DNA of 64,000 nucleotides, taken from positions 1 to 64,000 of the forward strand of contig WSUB01000107.1 in assembly GCA_019633425.1 (NCBI GenBank). Direction: 5' to 3'. Position 1 is the stretch's first letter. Every line of letters starts with the position of its first letter. The notes below the pieces were generated by a model. The model saw nothing but the letters and a program-made list of their open reading frames with translations, was not told the DNA's origin and ran no database searches. Below are positions 1-9,889 of this stretch, piece after piece. Source of the DNA: Tulasnella sp. 424. Taxonomy: Eukaryota; Basidiomycota; Agaricomycetes; Cantharellales; Tulasnellaceae. The position numbers and the translations under genes are program-made.

Positions 1-170
1 TAAGACTTAGGCGCCCATGACTAATAAATTACGTCATGATTAGGCGCCCGTCGTAAGAAAGGTTTACCTAAGACTTTAGATAAGACTAAGGAACGTGTGA
101 ACGCTTACATAATGTAACTTAGGCGCCCTGATTAAGTTCAGGCGCCTGTTATGTAAGCGGTCCGGACTCA
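1..170. repeat. GGCGCC-containing repeats with an inverted repeat
   Basis: The motif TTAGGCGCC(C), or a close variant, appears four times (near 8, 41, 119 and 139). An 11-bp perfect inverted repeat, CGCTTACATAA at 102-112 and its complement at 149-159, encloses the last two copies. This could be the end of a DNA transposon that continues left of the window. That is inference: no transposase and no target duplication can be seen. Confidence 0.5.
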
Positions 171-770
171 CAGGTACGCGCTTAAGTGTCTCGTACCTGG
201 TGGAGTAGTATGTGAAGTCGGGAAGCCGATGGACCTAAGCAAAGTGAACTCCCGTGCCGTGATTGGTTCGGGTGTCCGTTGGAGTGCCTTGTCGCGCAGC
301 TGACGGTGCCGTAACTTATCTCGGCACCGTGCAGATGGCGTCAGTATGGTTCTGATAGACGTCTGGCCTTTCATTGGCCAGTGGGTTTGCCGAGCTGCGG
401 AAAAGAAGCTTCGTGTCTGATCAGAAGACCACTATCGGGCTTCTGCCCGGTATTAGATCCTGTTTAAGGAAGGAACACGTCACCCCTCCACTCTTATCAG
501 TCATCATCTTACTAAGGTGAAACGCATTCATTGCGCAATCGACTACGTGTCATTGTGTCTTGCGGCATAAGCAAGCCGTACCACCCCTATTCAGAACAGG
601 AAGAAAGTACTGAAGAGTGTCGTATAAAGGCACGAAAAGTTTCGTTGGTTTTCCTTACAGACCAACAACTTCTACTCTTCCTGTCTTGGCCACTCCTCAG
701 TCGCCATACCCCTCTCCAACTATATACGCCAGTCAACCTTTCTCGCCCTCCAGCCGCTGCGCGACTTCCA
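171..770. other. No recognisable gene
   Basis: I see no protein family, RNA gene or clear splice pattern in this stretch. Short open frames exist on both strands but look like chance frames. Confidence 0.5.
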
Positions 771-774
771 GGCG

Positions 775-803
775 TAACCTAACCTAACCTAACCTAACCT
801 AAC
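775..803 (+). repeat. CCTAA pentamer repeat
   Basis: About five to six perfect copies of the 5-bp unit CCTAA (TTAGG on the other strand) occur in a row. The usual fungal telomere unit is the hexamer TTAGGG, so this is either a microsatellite or an interstitial telomere-like pentamer. It is short and internal to the window. Confidence 0.8.
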
Positions 804-895
804 TTTGAGCTCGTCCGGGATCTCCTGCACGTCACTCTGGTCCATCCAGGCTTGAACTGCAGCGATCATACAGCTGGCTAACTTCTTCTGTTGTG

Positions 896-2240
896 TCAAT
901 GCTGGCTGTCAGTGAGCACAGGCTTTTTATCGTCGACACGCCTTACGATATCGTCCGGTCCAAAATTATTTTCAACTACATCATAGTCCACGCCAACTGC
1001 CTCTTTCCATTCTTTCGGTGCAAGTGCTTGAAGTCGTTCTTGAGAAGCGGTATTCCGTACAAGGAAAGGTCCCCCGAACAACATCTCGCAGGCGTCTGCC
1101 AAGCTGACGTTGCACTGGATAGGTTTGGCACGGGGTCTTGAACGACTTTGTGGGCCCTCGAGCGTTTTTTCGACCGGCGCTGGCAAGCTACCCAACTGCT
1201 CACCTGTTTGCTGGGATGCATCTTGCAGTCCGGTCTTGGCTTTTTCTGTCGTAGCTGGATCTGTGGGAGGTACATCTTGCACGAGTTTTCGTGTCTCTTG
1301 GTCCTTGCCGGCGGTCCTCGGGGCGGTTGTTCCATCTCCTCCATCCGCACGGTCCCCTGCAAGTAGTAGCTGGTGTTTGACTTCATTGCAGATCGGTTCA
1401 AAGAAGTAGAATACCCGTTCCACTGTTGGGTTGGAATCATCCAAATTGGGATTGCTGCGAGCGGATTGAATCACAGCAAGGGTGCTGAGAAGCTTTTCAG
1501 ACCGTCGCTCTGTTGCTATCATAGATGTCAGTAGAGTCCTCTTGCCAACCACACTGCGGCCCACCTATTCCCCATTGCCTGCAAAGTGTGGGGTCTCCAT
1601 CAACAATGTCCTTCTCTTCCCCATAGGTCAGAGCTGCTCCGCTCTCCGGAGAATTCACCTCATCAACCTCCATGGGCACCCCATCCAAATCTCCGTCAAC
1701 CTCTCCACCAGTTCCCGGCATCTCACTCCCTAACCCTCTGGCTGCCTCTGCAATAGAGGTAAGTCTGACAAGCTATCCATCTGCGCCGGTGGCTTACGTT
1801 TAGCCTCCGCTTTTGATGACGATGAAGCACCCGGTTGTTCATCATGTTGGTTTGCCTGGTTTGAAGCAAAGAGTCCAGCGAGCGCATCGGCAATTTGATA
1901 TCATACTCGTACTCACCGAATCTAGTGGGTTTGCTGCCGGCGTTGTGTTCTCCCTCACAGACATGTTGGCGAGGTTTGTAGCGATAAGTTGCAGTTGTGT
2001 TTGAAGTTTCGGGAAGTCCGCGCAGACCTTGCGCTCCCACGGGCGAGGCACGCCCCTCCCCGTATCACCGAAATGCTCGACACCACAACGGTTCTAAATC
2101 ATTGGCCAAAGGTCAGTAACGAAATCTAGTATGAAACGACTAGAAATGCTTACATATACATTTCACAGCTGGTCTTGCAATCGAGAAGGCAATCCTTGGG
2201 ATCGATTTGCAGTGGCGCCGATGTGCAGTTGGGATGCCAG
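896..2240 (-). CDS. Uncharacterised intron-rich protein gene
   Basis: I do not recognise the family. On the minus strand several open segments join through good splice sites. An intron at 2153-2094 has a GTAAGC donor, a CTGAC branch-like site and a TTTAG acceptor. Introns at 1916-1856 and 1797-1748 keep the frame. The product begins with a His/Cys/Asp-rich part (including LHWHPNCTSAP and DPKDCLLDCK), then CGVEHFGDTGRGVPRPW and a helical KLQTQLQLIATNLAN stretch. A low-complexity acidic region follows (EQPGASSSSKAEAK, then GEVDGDLDGVPMEVDE). At least one more intron lies between about 1650 and 1550. The last exon runs to a stop at 896-898 and contains a lysine- and glutamine-rich linker. The 5' end was not found. 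Coding is likely; function is unknown. Confidence 0.5.
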
Positions 2241-2340
2241 TGGAGTTCATCCCGACGCAAGTCCCAAGGTTAGTGTTAACAAAACTGGATCAAATGACAT
2301 AAAGGATTCACTAGACATTGAATCCAGCGATTGCTGAAGG

Positions 2341-3260
2341 TGGTAATGGCGTTGTTAGACTTTGTGAAGGTCGAGGCACAGAGATGGGGGAAGAGAGGTG
2401 ACAATAACTTGTAAAAACTTACGTGAGATGTGTATCGCATGTTGAGAGTGTGTCGAAAGTGGCGCTTGGAGAGAAGAGTTTCAACCTACGGTTGGATAGG
2501 GAGTGATGGTTGATGGTGTTCAATTCCAGTTAGAAGGTCAAGCAATCGGTAGTCAGGAACACGAGAAAGAGTTGTAGAAACGTACCCTTTGTGTACAAGC
2601 ACATGTTAGGCAGGTGGCGATGGCGATGTTTGGGGTAGAAATCTTGAACGAACAGCCCGTATTTGTTTTGGGTGTGCCTGGCGACGACGGGCATTATAGT
2701 GACCATCGAGGCTTGCTGTTCTTGCTGTTGAGGTTCGTCCGCGGTCGACCAATGCGAAGTGACAGCGAGAAAGGTGAGATGATTGAAACCCGTACGAGCG
2801 GGTTGACGGGCAGGCGCAGCGGACGATGATGGGGACGACAGGAAACTTGGATAATTGTGAGAGCGAGGAACCGGTACCGACAATGGTGCCGTGTCAGATA
2901 GGGCTCCGATGCTGGTGAAGTTTAAGGCCCGTCTGACTGTTGGGGCGGTGATAAGGCTCAGTGGTTTGAGGACACTTGGATGGAGGTGAACTCTGAATGG
3001 CCGTGTCAGGCTTGGGGTGAGAGTAAAATTGATCCTAATGATGGCTGCTTTGCCTTCTCCGAATGCTCGGCCAATGGATGCATTGGAGGGGCTGCGGTAT
3101 AGGAACGCCTTCGACGGTCCGACGATGTGTCCGAAAGATGTCGACCGAACGGTGGCGGGATGGGCGAGGGCGTTCCGTGGCGAGACTGAAGTTAATATCG
3201 TTAGTTAGTAACCGAGCACCTAGAAACAGTTGAATCGCTGACACGAAGAAAGTGCACAAA
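2341..3260. other. Unassigned stretch, possible minus-strand exon
   Basis: One minus-strand open segment (2883-2530) contains a plausible protein-like stretch, with a Ser/Ala/Pro-rich start followed by a Gln-rich part, and a donor-like GTAAG lies near 2425. I cannot join it to a gene or recognise a domain. The rest shows nothing clear. Confidence 0.25.
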
Positions 3261-3264
3261 AGAT

Positions 3265-5290
3265 TCACCTTACGTTTTATAGCTCCTCCCGAGGTATAGA
3301 GGGCGCCATTTGACGTATTTGACGCTCTAGTACATGTTTGTAGGACTTTTATGCCGGCGATGCGGTCGTTCGAGAGTGACCTGGGGTGGTGGATTGCAAG
3401 CAAAAGTAGTCAGTAAGTCAAACCGGAGAACCGTCGCGTATGCTTACTCGATTATCCTGGCACATTGTCGTAGGACGCAGATGGGCGTCGATGGTAGCGT
3501 TTGAGCGTGCGGTGAATGGGAGTGATTGTCAAGACAATTGTAATGGCGGTGGGCATGTTGACAATACGGAGGATGTTAAGACCAACGATGGTACCGACGT
3601 TTTCGACGAGGTGATGCTGAACGTCACCGAGGTAACCGGAGACGGTGGCGACGGTATGGGAGGACCCTCTTTCGCTCACGAACTTGATGCGCCGCTCTCA
3701 TGGAACACCAGTTTACGACAGCCTCCAAAGCGCCCACCGGCGCCTTATACGCATCTTGATGAGCTACAAATGTAAATATGAGTCCATTGTGAATTTTCCT
3801 CACATGATACTACTCACCGTCGGCCTCGCGCTGAATCACCTTCGGCAGACCTCGCGCCGCCCCAGGACGATGCAAGGGAGCGAAGGCAGTTATAATCAAA
3901 GGCGTGAGATAGGCCACGAAGTGCATATCTAAGCCAATGAAAGCATCTACGTATGATCAAGTTCCCCCTTACGTGGCTAGGACGTCGTTGAGCACCTTGG
4001 CATGGGTGCGTGCGTGCCGTCCGGTGGGAATCAAGCACGTTGTCCTAAGAGTTTCTGATTAAGGTACAGAGGTAAGTAATGGAATGTAGTAAATGCCGCA
4101 CGAAATGCTTACTTGTTGGGATCTGCAGGCGACAACGACGTCGCAAAGGCGTTGGCGGGCCTGTTCTGGTCCTTTATGTGTGGGTCGGTGCCGTGTTGAA
4201 GGTTCTAATCAAATTTGAAAACTAGTGCTAAAATTTGAAAGAGAAATACATGAGACCCCGCTGACCAACAACTTTTGATACCTTTTGCCAACGTGTAAAT
4301 GGCGTTCATGATCGCCACGCAACCATCGTGGGGTGGATGTCGTGAACGTTGCCCAAGGTCCTAATTAGAGGCGTGCAGTAAATAATGAAGTTAGAACGCC
4401 AAATGAACGAAAGTTTTGCACAGTACGTACTATAGCCCCTTCCCCCAAATACAGAGAATATCATTTTTTCCGAGGGCTCTCGTCGAGGTGGTGGGAGGGC
4501 TCTAACTCGAGTACCAAGTTTAGTAATGACAATCATAGTAAACCAGTAAAACATAGAAGAATACTTACACATCACGTATATTAAGCGGCTCCGGATATGG
4601 CAATTGCGTCGTTGACTGCCTCGCTCAGAGTCTTGGAAGTCGCTCTAATCAAGATCCACAGGTATTCCATGTCGTCAGGGCGGCGTTGGGAGCCTTCGGC
4701 ATCGTGCTGTTGCTCTGCAAGGCTCGTGCACGTCGTTCGTGGAAGTCCTAATCAAACCTGGCAGGTAAGTAATGAAATGGTAGAGTAAACACCTGAGATC
4801 ACTTACATGGCACGTTAACCAGCTCTTTCGGGCGTTGCAATGACGTCGTCGAGCGCCTTGAAGATCGTCGTGCGGGTGCAGGCCGACGGAGCGTCGTACT
4901 AATCAAAATTCAAATGTAAGTGGTTAAATTCACATGATAACAGCGAGAAACGCTTACCAGTTGTGGTCTACAGCTCCTAAGAGTATTGGGACGGCGTCTA
5001 TAGGGGTGTTCGAGGTCATCGTGTGGTGGCGGGACGGCCAGTTGTGTCATAAACCCTCGTTCTAAGCAAATATTCAAGAGTCAATGATGCAATGCAGAAA
5101 GTAAGCCTGAGACAACAGTCATGCATTATCTTGCACAGCTCCTCCAAGTGTTACAAAAGCGTCCTTGGGTACGGCAAGATCGACGGGGTTGGGTGTGTTG
5201 GGGGATCGATGCACGGTAACGGCGCATTTGCCGCAGGCGAAAGTCCCAGTGCAAAGTGGAAGCGAGGGGCGGAACGCCATCACTAGTCCC
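3265..5290 (-). repeat. Array of diverged exon-like repeat units
   Basis: On the minus strand about seven related units of roughly 80-100 nt alternate with intron-like spacers. Units tend to begin after an acceptor-like TTGATTAG or variant (complement seen near 4055, 4205, 4361, 4645, 4748, 4899 and 5062). They tend to end at a donor-like GTAAG (complement near 3269, 3443, 3968, 4108, 4564, 4802 and 4953). In one frame they encode related short cores: KALDDVIAT, KVLNDVLAT, RPANAFAT, AVNDAIAI and PKDAFVTL. Several units then meet a stop, so I cannot assemble a continuous reading frame. It may be a decayed gene built by exon duplication, a non-coding spliced transcript, or a gene whose true splice sites I have misread. 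Confidence 0.45.
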
Positions 5291-5558
5291 CATTTCTAGC
5301 ACTTCCCAACACGTCGAGAGGTCAAGCCGGGGTCCAGCAGATTTTCGATTGGTAACGTTCGCTCGGTTCGCATTGAAATATCTCGGGGTTGGACGGGGCG
5401 AGACACTGTACGTATTGAGAGCAACCAACTGTAATGTTGCCCACCCGATCCCTGGCTGTCGTTAACCGTGGGGTTGGTACTGGGGAACTATATACACTTA
5501 TTTTTGGGTGGCGGTAACGAGTGCAGTGATGTTGACGGCTTTTGTTTGGGCTTGTGGA
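5291..5558. other. No recognisable gene
   Basis: This lies between the exon-like array and the GGGGACGC cluster. I see no domain or splice pattern that I can support. Confidence 0.4.
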
Positions 5559-6215
5559 GGGGACGCCAAAGGTGTGAAACGGCGGCAAGGTGTCAGCGGG
5601 ATGGGTTGGGTGATGAAGTCAGCCATGAGCAGGAGAACAGCGAGGGATGGGGACGCGAACGGTTGGTGTTTGATGTCATCGGGTGCGCGAGAGGCCAAGA
5701 AGTGAAAGGGCAGGGGACGCTGTTTATGGAAAAGGGACGGGGACAAACAAATGGGACGCTAAAAGTGTGCGGCGTGGGCAGGGTGAGGGGACGCTTATTG
5801 GGTGGAGAGGGGATGGTGCTGGAGATAATGATGCCGGCTTGTTGGACTTGTGACTTTTTGGGGGGCGTTTATGGACTTGGTTGGATGTCGTGAAGAGGTG
5901 TGATGTCATCGGGGGACGCTTACGGAGACAGGGATGTCGACGACGGAAGGCGAGGAGAAGCCTGGGGACGCTATTAGATTCTGAGGGGACGCCGATGCGT
6001 GTAGAGGGGACGCCAATAATTGGTGACGAGACTTGCGGGTAACAGCAACGGGAGGGACCTCGATTTTTGTTTCTGTCATTCCTCGGGAACCAACGCTTAT
6101 CGCACGAGGGGACGCTTATCGGATTAGAGAGGACGCTTATCGGACTGAGAGAGGACGCTTACTAGATGGAGAGGGGACGCCTACTGGAATGAAAGGATAT
6201 CGGTGATAAGCGCCC
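5559..6215 (+). repeat. Cluster of GGGGACGC(C/T)TAT-like motifs
   Basis: About 14 copies or near-copies of GGGGACGC, often extended to GGGGACGCTTAT(C)GG, lie within 660 bp. They start near 5559, 5649, 5713, 5753, 5787, 5860, 5912, 5964, 5985, 6006, 6108, 6129, 6151 and 6173. Almost all are in the same orientation with irregular spacing of roughly 20-90 bp; a related reverse copy sits near 6204-6215. Irregular spacing argues against a simple minisatellite. Subterminal repeats of a DNA transposon or an array of protein-binding sites are alternatives. Confidence 0.75.
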
Positions 6216-6457
6216 CTTCTCCGTCTAAGCCTAGAGTACTCAATACCAAGTTCAGAAGAAACTGCATCCCCCAGCTTGTTACCTCGTACCCGACTTCCCC
6301 ACACTCGTTTGCAGTCGGGTCCGAGGAGATTGACTTCCTGTTCAGTCACCAGCTCAACCCCGTTGTGAGTGACGTGCAACAAGGTGTAGACTGGCAAGAC
6401 AGGTTATATTGAATGAATGAGAGCCTAATAATGACAGGTATTAAGCTAATCCGGTGA

Positions 6458-9400
6458 CTATGAGGTACCATTAGACGGAGGAGCATAGCCGGGATGCACA
6501 CTATGTTGGGGTAACGGCATGGATGGTGGATAGTGGGGGAAGGGTTGGGGATATGCTGGAAAACTTTGGTTCGGGAGGCCTGGAGGTTGTGGTGACATAG
6601 CAGGGTAGTGGTATGAACCATTGGCAGTAGGTGGCGCCTTGGGATAAGTCCAACTTCCCGATGACGGATACGGATAGTAGGTGTACGGATGAGGTGGCTG
6701 ACTAGTCTGCGGTGTCTGACCAAACCCCGGATAAACAGGAACGGGTTGCCCAGCCGGCGGCAGCGGAGGGGAAGCGGAATTACTGGCTAGCGCTGGAGAG
6801 CCCGATTGAACAACGGTCGAGGGGTTGAGCGGTGGTGGCGAGATCGATGATCCTGCCGACGCAGAGGCTAGATTTGCAACTGCAAGGACTGACGCTGCGT
6901 CAAATTGAACGGTTGACTGGACGCTACTTGTTGACGGTGGTGCGGGTGACGCTGACACCAGTTGGTTCTGCGCCTCTCCAGACTTTGACGGTTCGTTCGG
7001 CTTGGCGTTTGTACCGTTGCCCGGGACACTCGGACTTGACTTTGCTTTTGCCTTTGCTTTCCCTTTCCTCACAATCTGCTCCTTGACATAATTCTTCGTA
7101 TATGTCATGAGAATTTCCAAGGCAGCCTGTGCCTTCAGTTTCTGTAAATCGTCCAGTTGTTCTTGCGATAACCCGCTGAAAATGGTGGGGTTGAGAAAGA
7201 GAGCGCCGTTGCGCAACGTGATGGGGGGTCCGTCAACATACGGAGATGAAAAGGTATCGGTATCGGCGCCTGCTGGAGGCGGGCCGACGGTGATGGAAAG
7301 GCAGACATCCGGCAGGGCATGAGGAAAAGGTGCGGAACCGGTCGGAGTGGGCGTCCCAGGGATATGAGGAACGGAGGGAGGAGGTTGGGGCGGCAAAGAC
7401 GAGTGCATCGTTGGCATCGGAGCGGAAGTGGGAGGAGGCACCATCGTGGGTGGTGGAAGAATATGGGGATGCGGGTGAAGCGCGGTCATGGACATCCCAA
7501 CAGGGGGAGGAGGACCCGCGCCTCGCGGTGCCATCATGGGCACAGGAACCGCAGGTAATGCACTAGGAGGCAGTCCTGCCAAGTTCACTCCGGTCGAAGA
7601 GCCCACACTGGCAGCTGGGTCGACAAGACCTGCCTGCTGGGCTGCCTTGGCCTTTTGCTGTGCTTTAGCCCGACTTCCTGCCTCGATGATCTCCCTCTCC
7701 TTCTCTAAAAATGAATCCGCTGCCTTCGGATCTACACTCCAAAAGAACCCCTTGGTCTTCTTCGGCTGCCCTGTGGCCGCTTGGATGCGTTCCACGTCGG
7801 CATCTCGGCGACCCTTGACGAACCCCGGATTGGAAGACAAATTGTGTCGAACAGAGGACTATTAGAACAGTCGTTAAAATACGCTCCGATGGTCCCGCAA
7901 AAGAATACTTGCCTCCCACCCGCATTCATCATTCCAACGATACCACTCGTGCGTATCTCGTATCCAGTTGACGATCTCGCTCAGGCTCGCTTTCCCTCCG
8001 AGTTCTTGGATCGCTCTAAAGCAAAGGATGGCGTAAGTAAAGGGCGGTTTGGGGGGCATTTTTTCCGGCGGTGGTCGAGGTAGTTGAGCGAGCTGGGTCT
8101 TCTGGATTAGGCGTTGAGTCATGTATCGCTTGGGTTGTTTAGGCGCATTCGGGTCAGGAGCAGGCATGCTTTGTTTAAGAAGCTCCTTTGCAATCTTCAC
8201 GGGCAGCGGTCGGATTGTAGGAAGTTGTTGTGGGTGCGACGAAGCTGTGGGCGAATGCTCCGATGATGCCTGACTGGGTGATTTGAGGTCTGCCCGGCTC
8301 TTTGCGGATAACCCCTTCGATGACATGCCCCCACTCCTGCGTACGCCTTTCCCAGCCTTCTGCGATCCTTTCCCAGACCCTCCCCTGCCGCCGTCCCCGC
8401 TATCATCCAGCACACGAAGCTCGTTCAGTTCATCCTGCTCAAGGTCCCCTATGGAGACGAGGTCGTCGCATTCCGACTCTTCATTTGGATCAGTTTGTTG
8501 TGGTAGCACGGCGGAATCGGCTTGCGGTGTTCTTTGTGGAGACGACACGTCCGACGATGATGACGAACCGGAACCAGCTCGCGCAGGGCGCCGTACGCGG
8601 GGTAGCGCATCAGGAAAGGCACGGATTGGAGACTTTACAGGTGATCGAGGTGGCTTTAGTCGCCGTTTCTTCGCAGGAACTGGTGAGGGTGAACGGGATG
8701 CTGCATGCTTATTTGACCTCGGCGAGATGTCATCTTCAGCAGGGCAATCTTCAGCAGCAGTAGGAACGGTGTCGGCCTCGGGAGTTGTTTCAGGGGTGAG
8801 AGGTGATTCGGGAACAGATGGTGGAGGTAGAACGAAATAAAACGTTCTCGCTGCGATTTGAATCTTAGTTCTGTGTTTACTTTATGAGTAATGAGGCCTC
8901 GAAAGCTCTATGATAAGCGATACGGACCTAGCCCCCAAAGCCACCCGCCCGCCGCACCCGACCCATTGGCCGTCAACCCACGCTCCATTCCTCCCATTCA
9001 CGTAGAGTACGAACTTGTCGATTGTATCGTCATAGTCTATGCGAGCGTGAAGCCTGGAGACATTCTTGAGAGGTCCTAAATCGACATCGATCCGAGGGAA
9101 TCCAGACGATGAATGGGATTGAGATCGCTTGGAACGGTGGCCGGACGACGTCGAAGGTTGCGGTGAATGCGGTCTTGAGGTGGAAGTGTTTTGAGCTAAA
9201 TCCTCGTGACAAGGCTCTTCTGCAGCCTCGGCAAGTTGTAGCAAGGGACCTGCAACCTCTTCTTTGGCCGTCGAGCGCTCTTGGCTATGTCTATTTATGA
9301 CCGACGGACCGGCAGATTCAGGAATAATTTCAGTCTTGACCGAAGTTGCTGGGGGAGGGTTGGCCTCGTCGTCGCCATCGTGTTTAAGGAGTCGAGGGCG

Positions 9401-9514
9401 TCGTCCGATAGTGACGGAGAGTGTTTGTAGATAGTACTCAAAGTTTGGAAAGCTGAGCTTGTAGTATGCTTGGATAGGCTCGTTCGCAGGCGGAGGTGAG
9501 GATCGAACGTTCAT
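6458..9514 (-). CDS. FHL1: FHA and forkhead domain transcription factor (Fhl1-like)
   Basis: Three exons, 9514-8924, 8863-7913 and 7858-6458, each a multiple of three, give about 980 residues. An FHA domain spans residues 17-40 and 142-210, split by a polar insert of about 100 residues; SRLHARI and the NGRNGAWVDG loop are visible. A basic PAKKRRLKPPR stretch may be a nuclear signal. The forkhead domain covers about residues 469-558, with KPPFTYAILC, WRW-type helix 3 residues, SSVRHNLS and GFFWSVDP. The C-terminal half is Pro/Ser/Gln-rich, with one helical, Lys-rich patch. FHA plus forkhead in this order is the layout of yeast Fhl1, which controls ribosomal protein genes. The role here is inferred from that family. 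The start is the first ATG before the FHA core. Confidence 0.88.
7859..7912 (-). other. GC-AG intron inside the forkhead domain
   Basis: The donor is GCAAGT instead of GT. Using it restores the invariant forkhead reading GWE-SSVRHNLS. The nearby GT (three bases further) breaks the frame. The acceptor is CTAATAG and the intron is 54 nt long. Confidence 0.8.
8864..8923 (-). other. Intron in the FHA domain
   Basis: A GTATCG donor and ACTAAG acceptor join LGARS to IQIAARTFYFVLP, the usual end of this FHA type. It is 60 nt long and in phase 0. Confidence 0.75.
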
Positions 9515-9889
9515 TTCCCGGACTGAATACCACAGAACTGCGTAAGATCCCACACGTCAGCAATAGCTGCAGCCCTTTTCTGTAAGTCTTACTGGTAACT
9601 CAGGGGTATCTAAGAGGCTTTAGCGCCGTTGGCGGAGAGGAGGCAGAGCTGGGTGGACTCGAGCGGATCAGGTAAAAACGTCTTTCGACGTCCCACGGTA
9701 CGGTGTCTTCGCTTCGGTGAGTAACCCAGTGCACATGCAAAGGAGCGTGGCGTGCAGCCTCAGCAAAGCAAGCTGTATACCATATTCATTAAGTCCAACA
9801 GTTACAGTTCATAATAAACCTCGCTCCGTTCTAGGTGACCTTGAAAGCCGCACAACCAAGAACACCCCATACGGTCGACCTGAGATTCA

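Noticed and set aside
168..374. Minus-strand open frame of 68 codons near the left edge
   Set aside because: No domain, no splice context, and it overlaps repeat-rich DNA; fits chance.
5498..5909. Frames on both strands in the GGGGACGC cluster
   Set aside because: They arise from the repeated motif and low-complexity sequence.
8283..8840. Plus-strand frame of 185 codons opposite the FHL1-like gene
   Set aside because: It is antisense to a Ser/Pro-rich coding region, which commonly yields long shadow frames.
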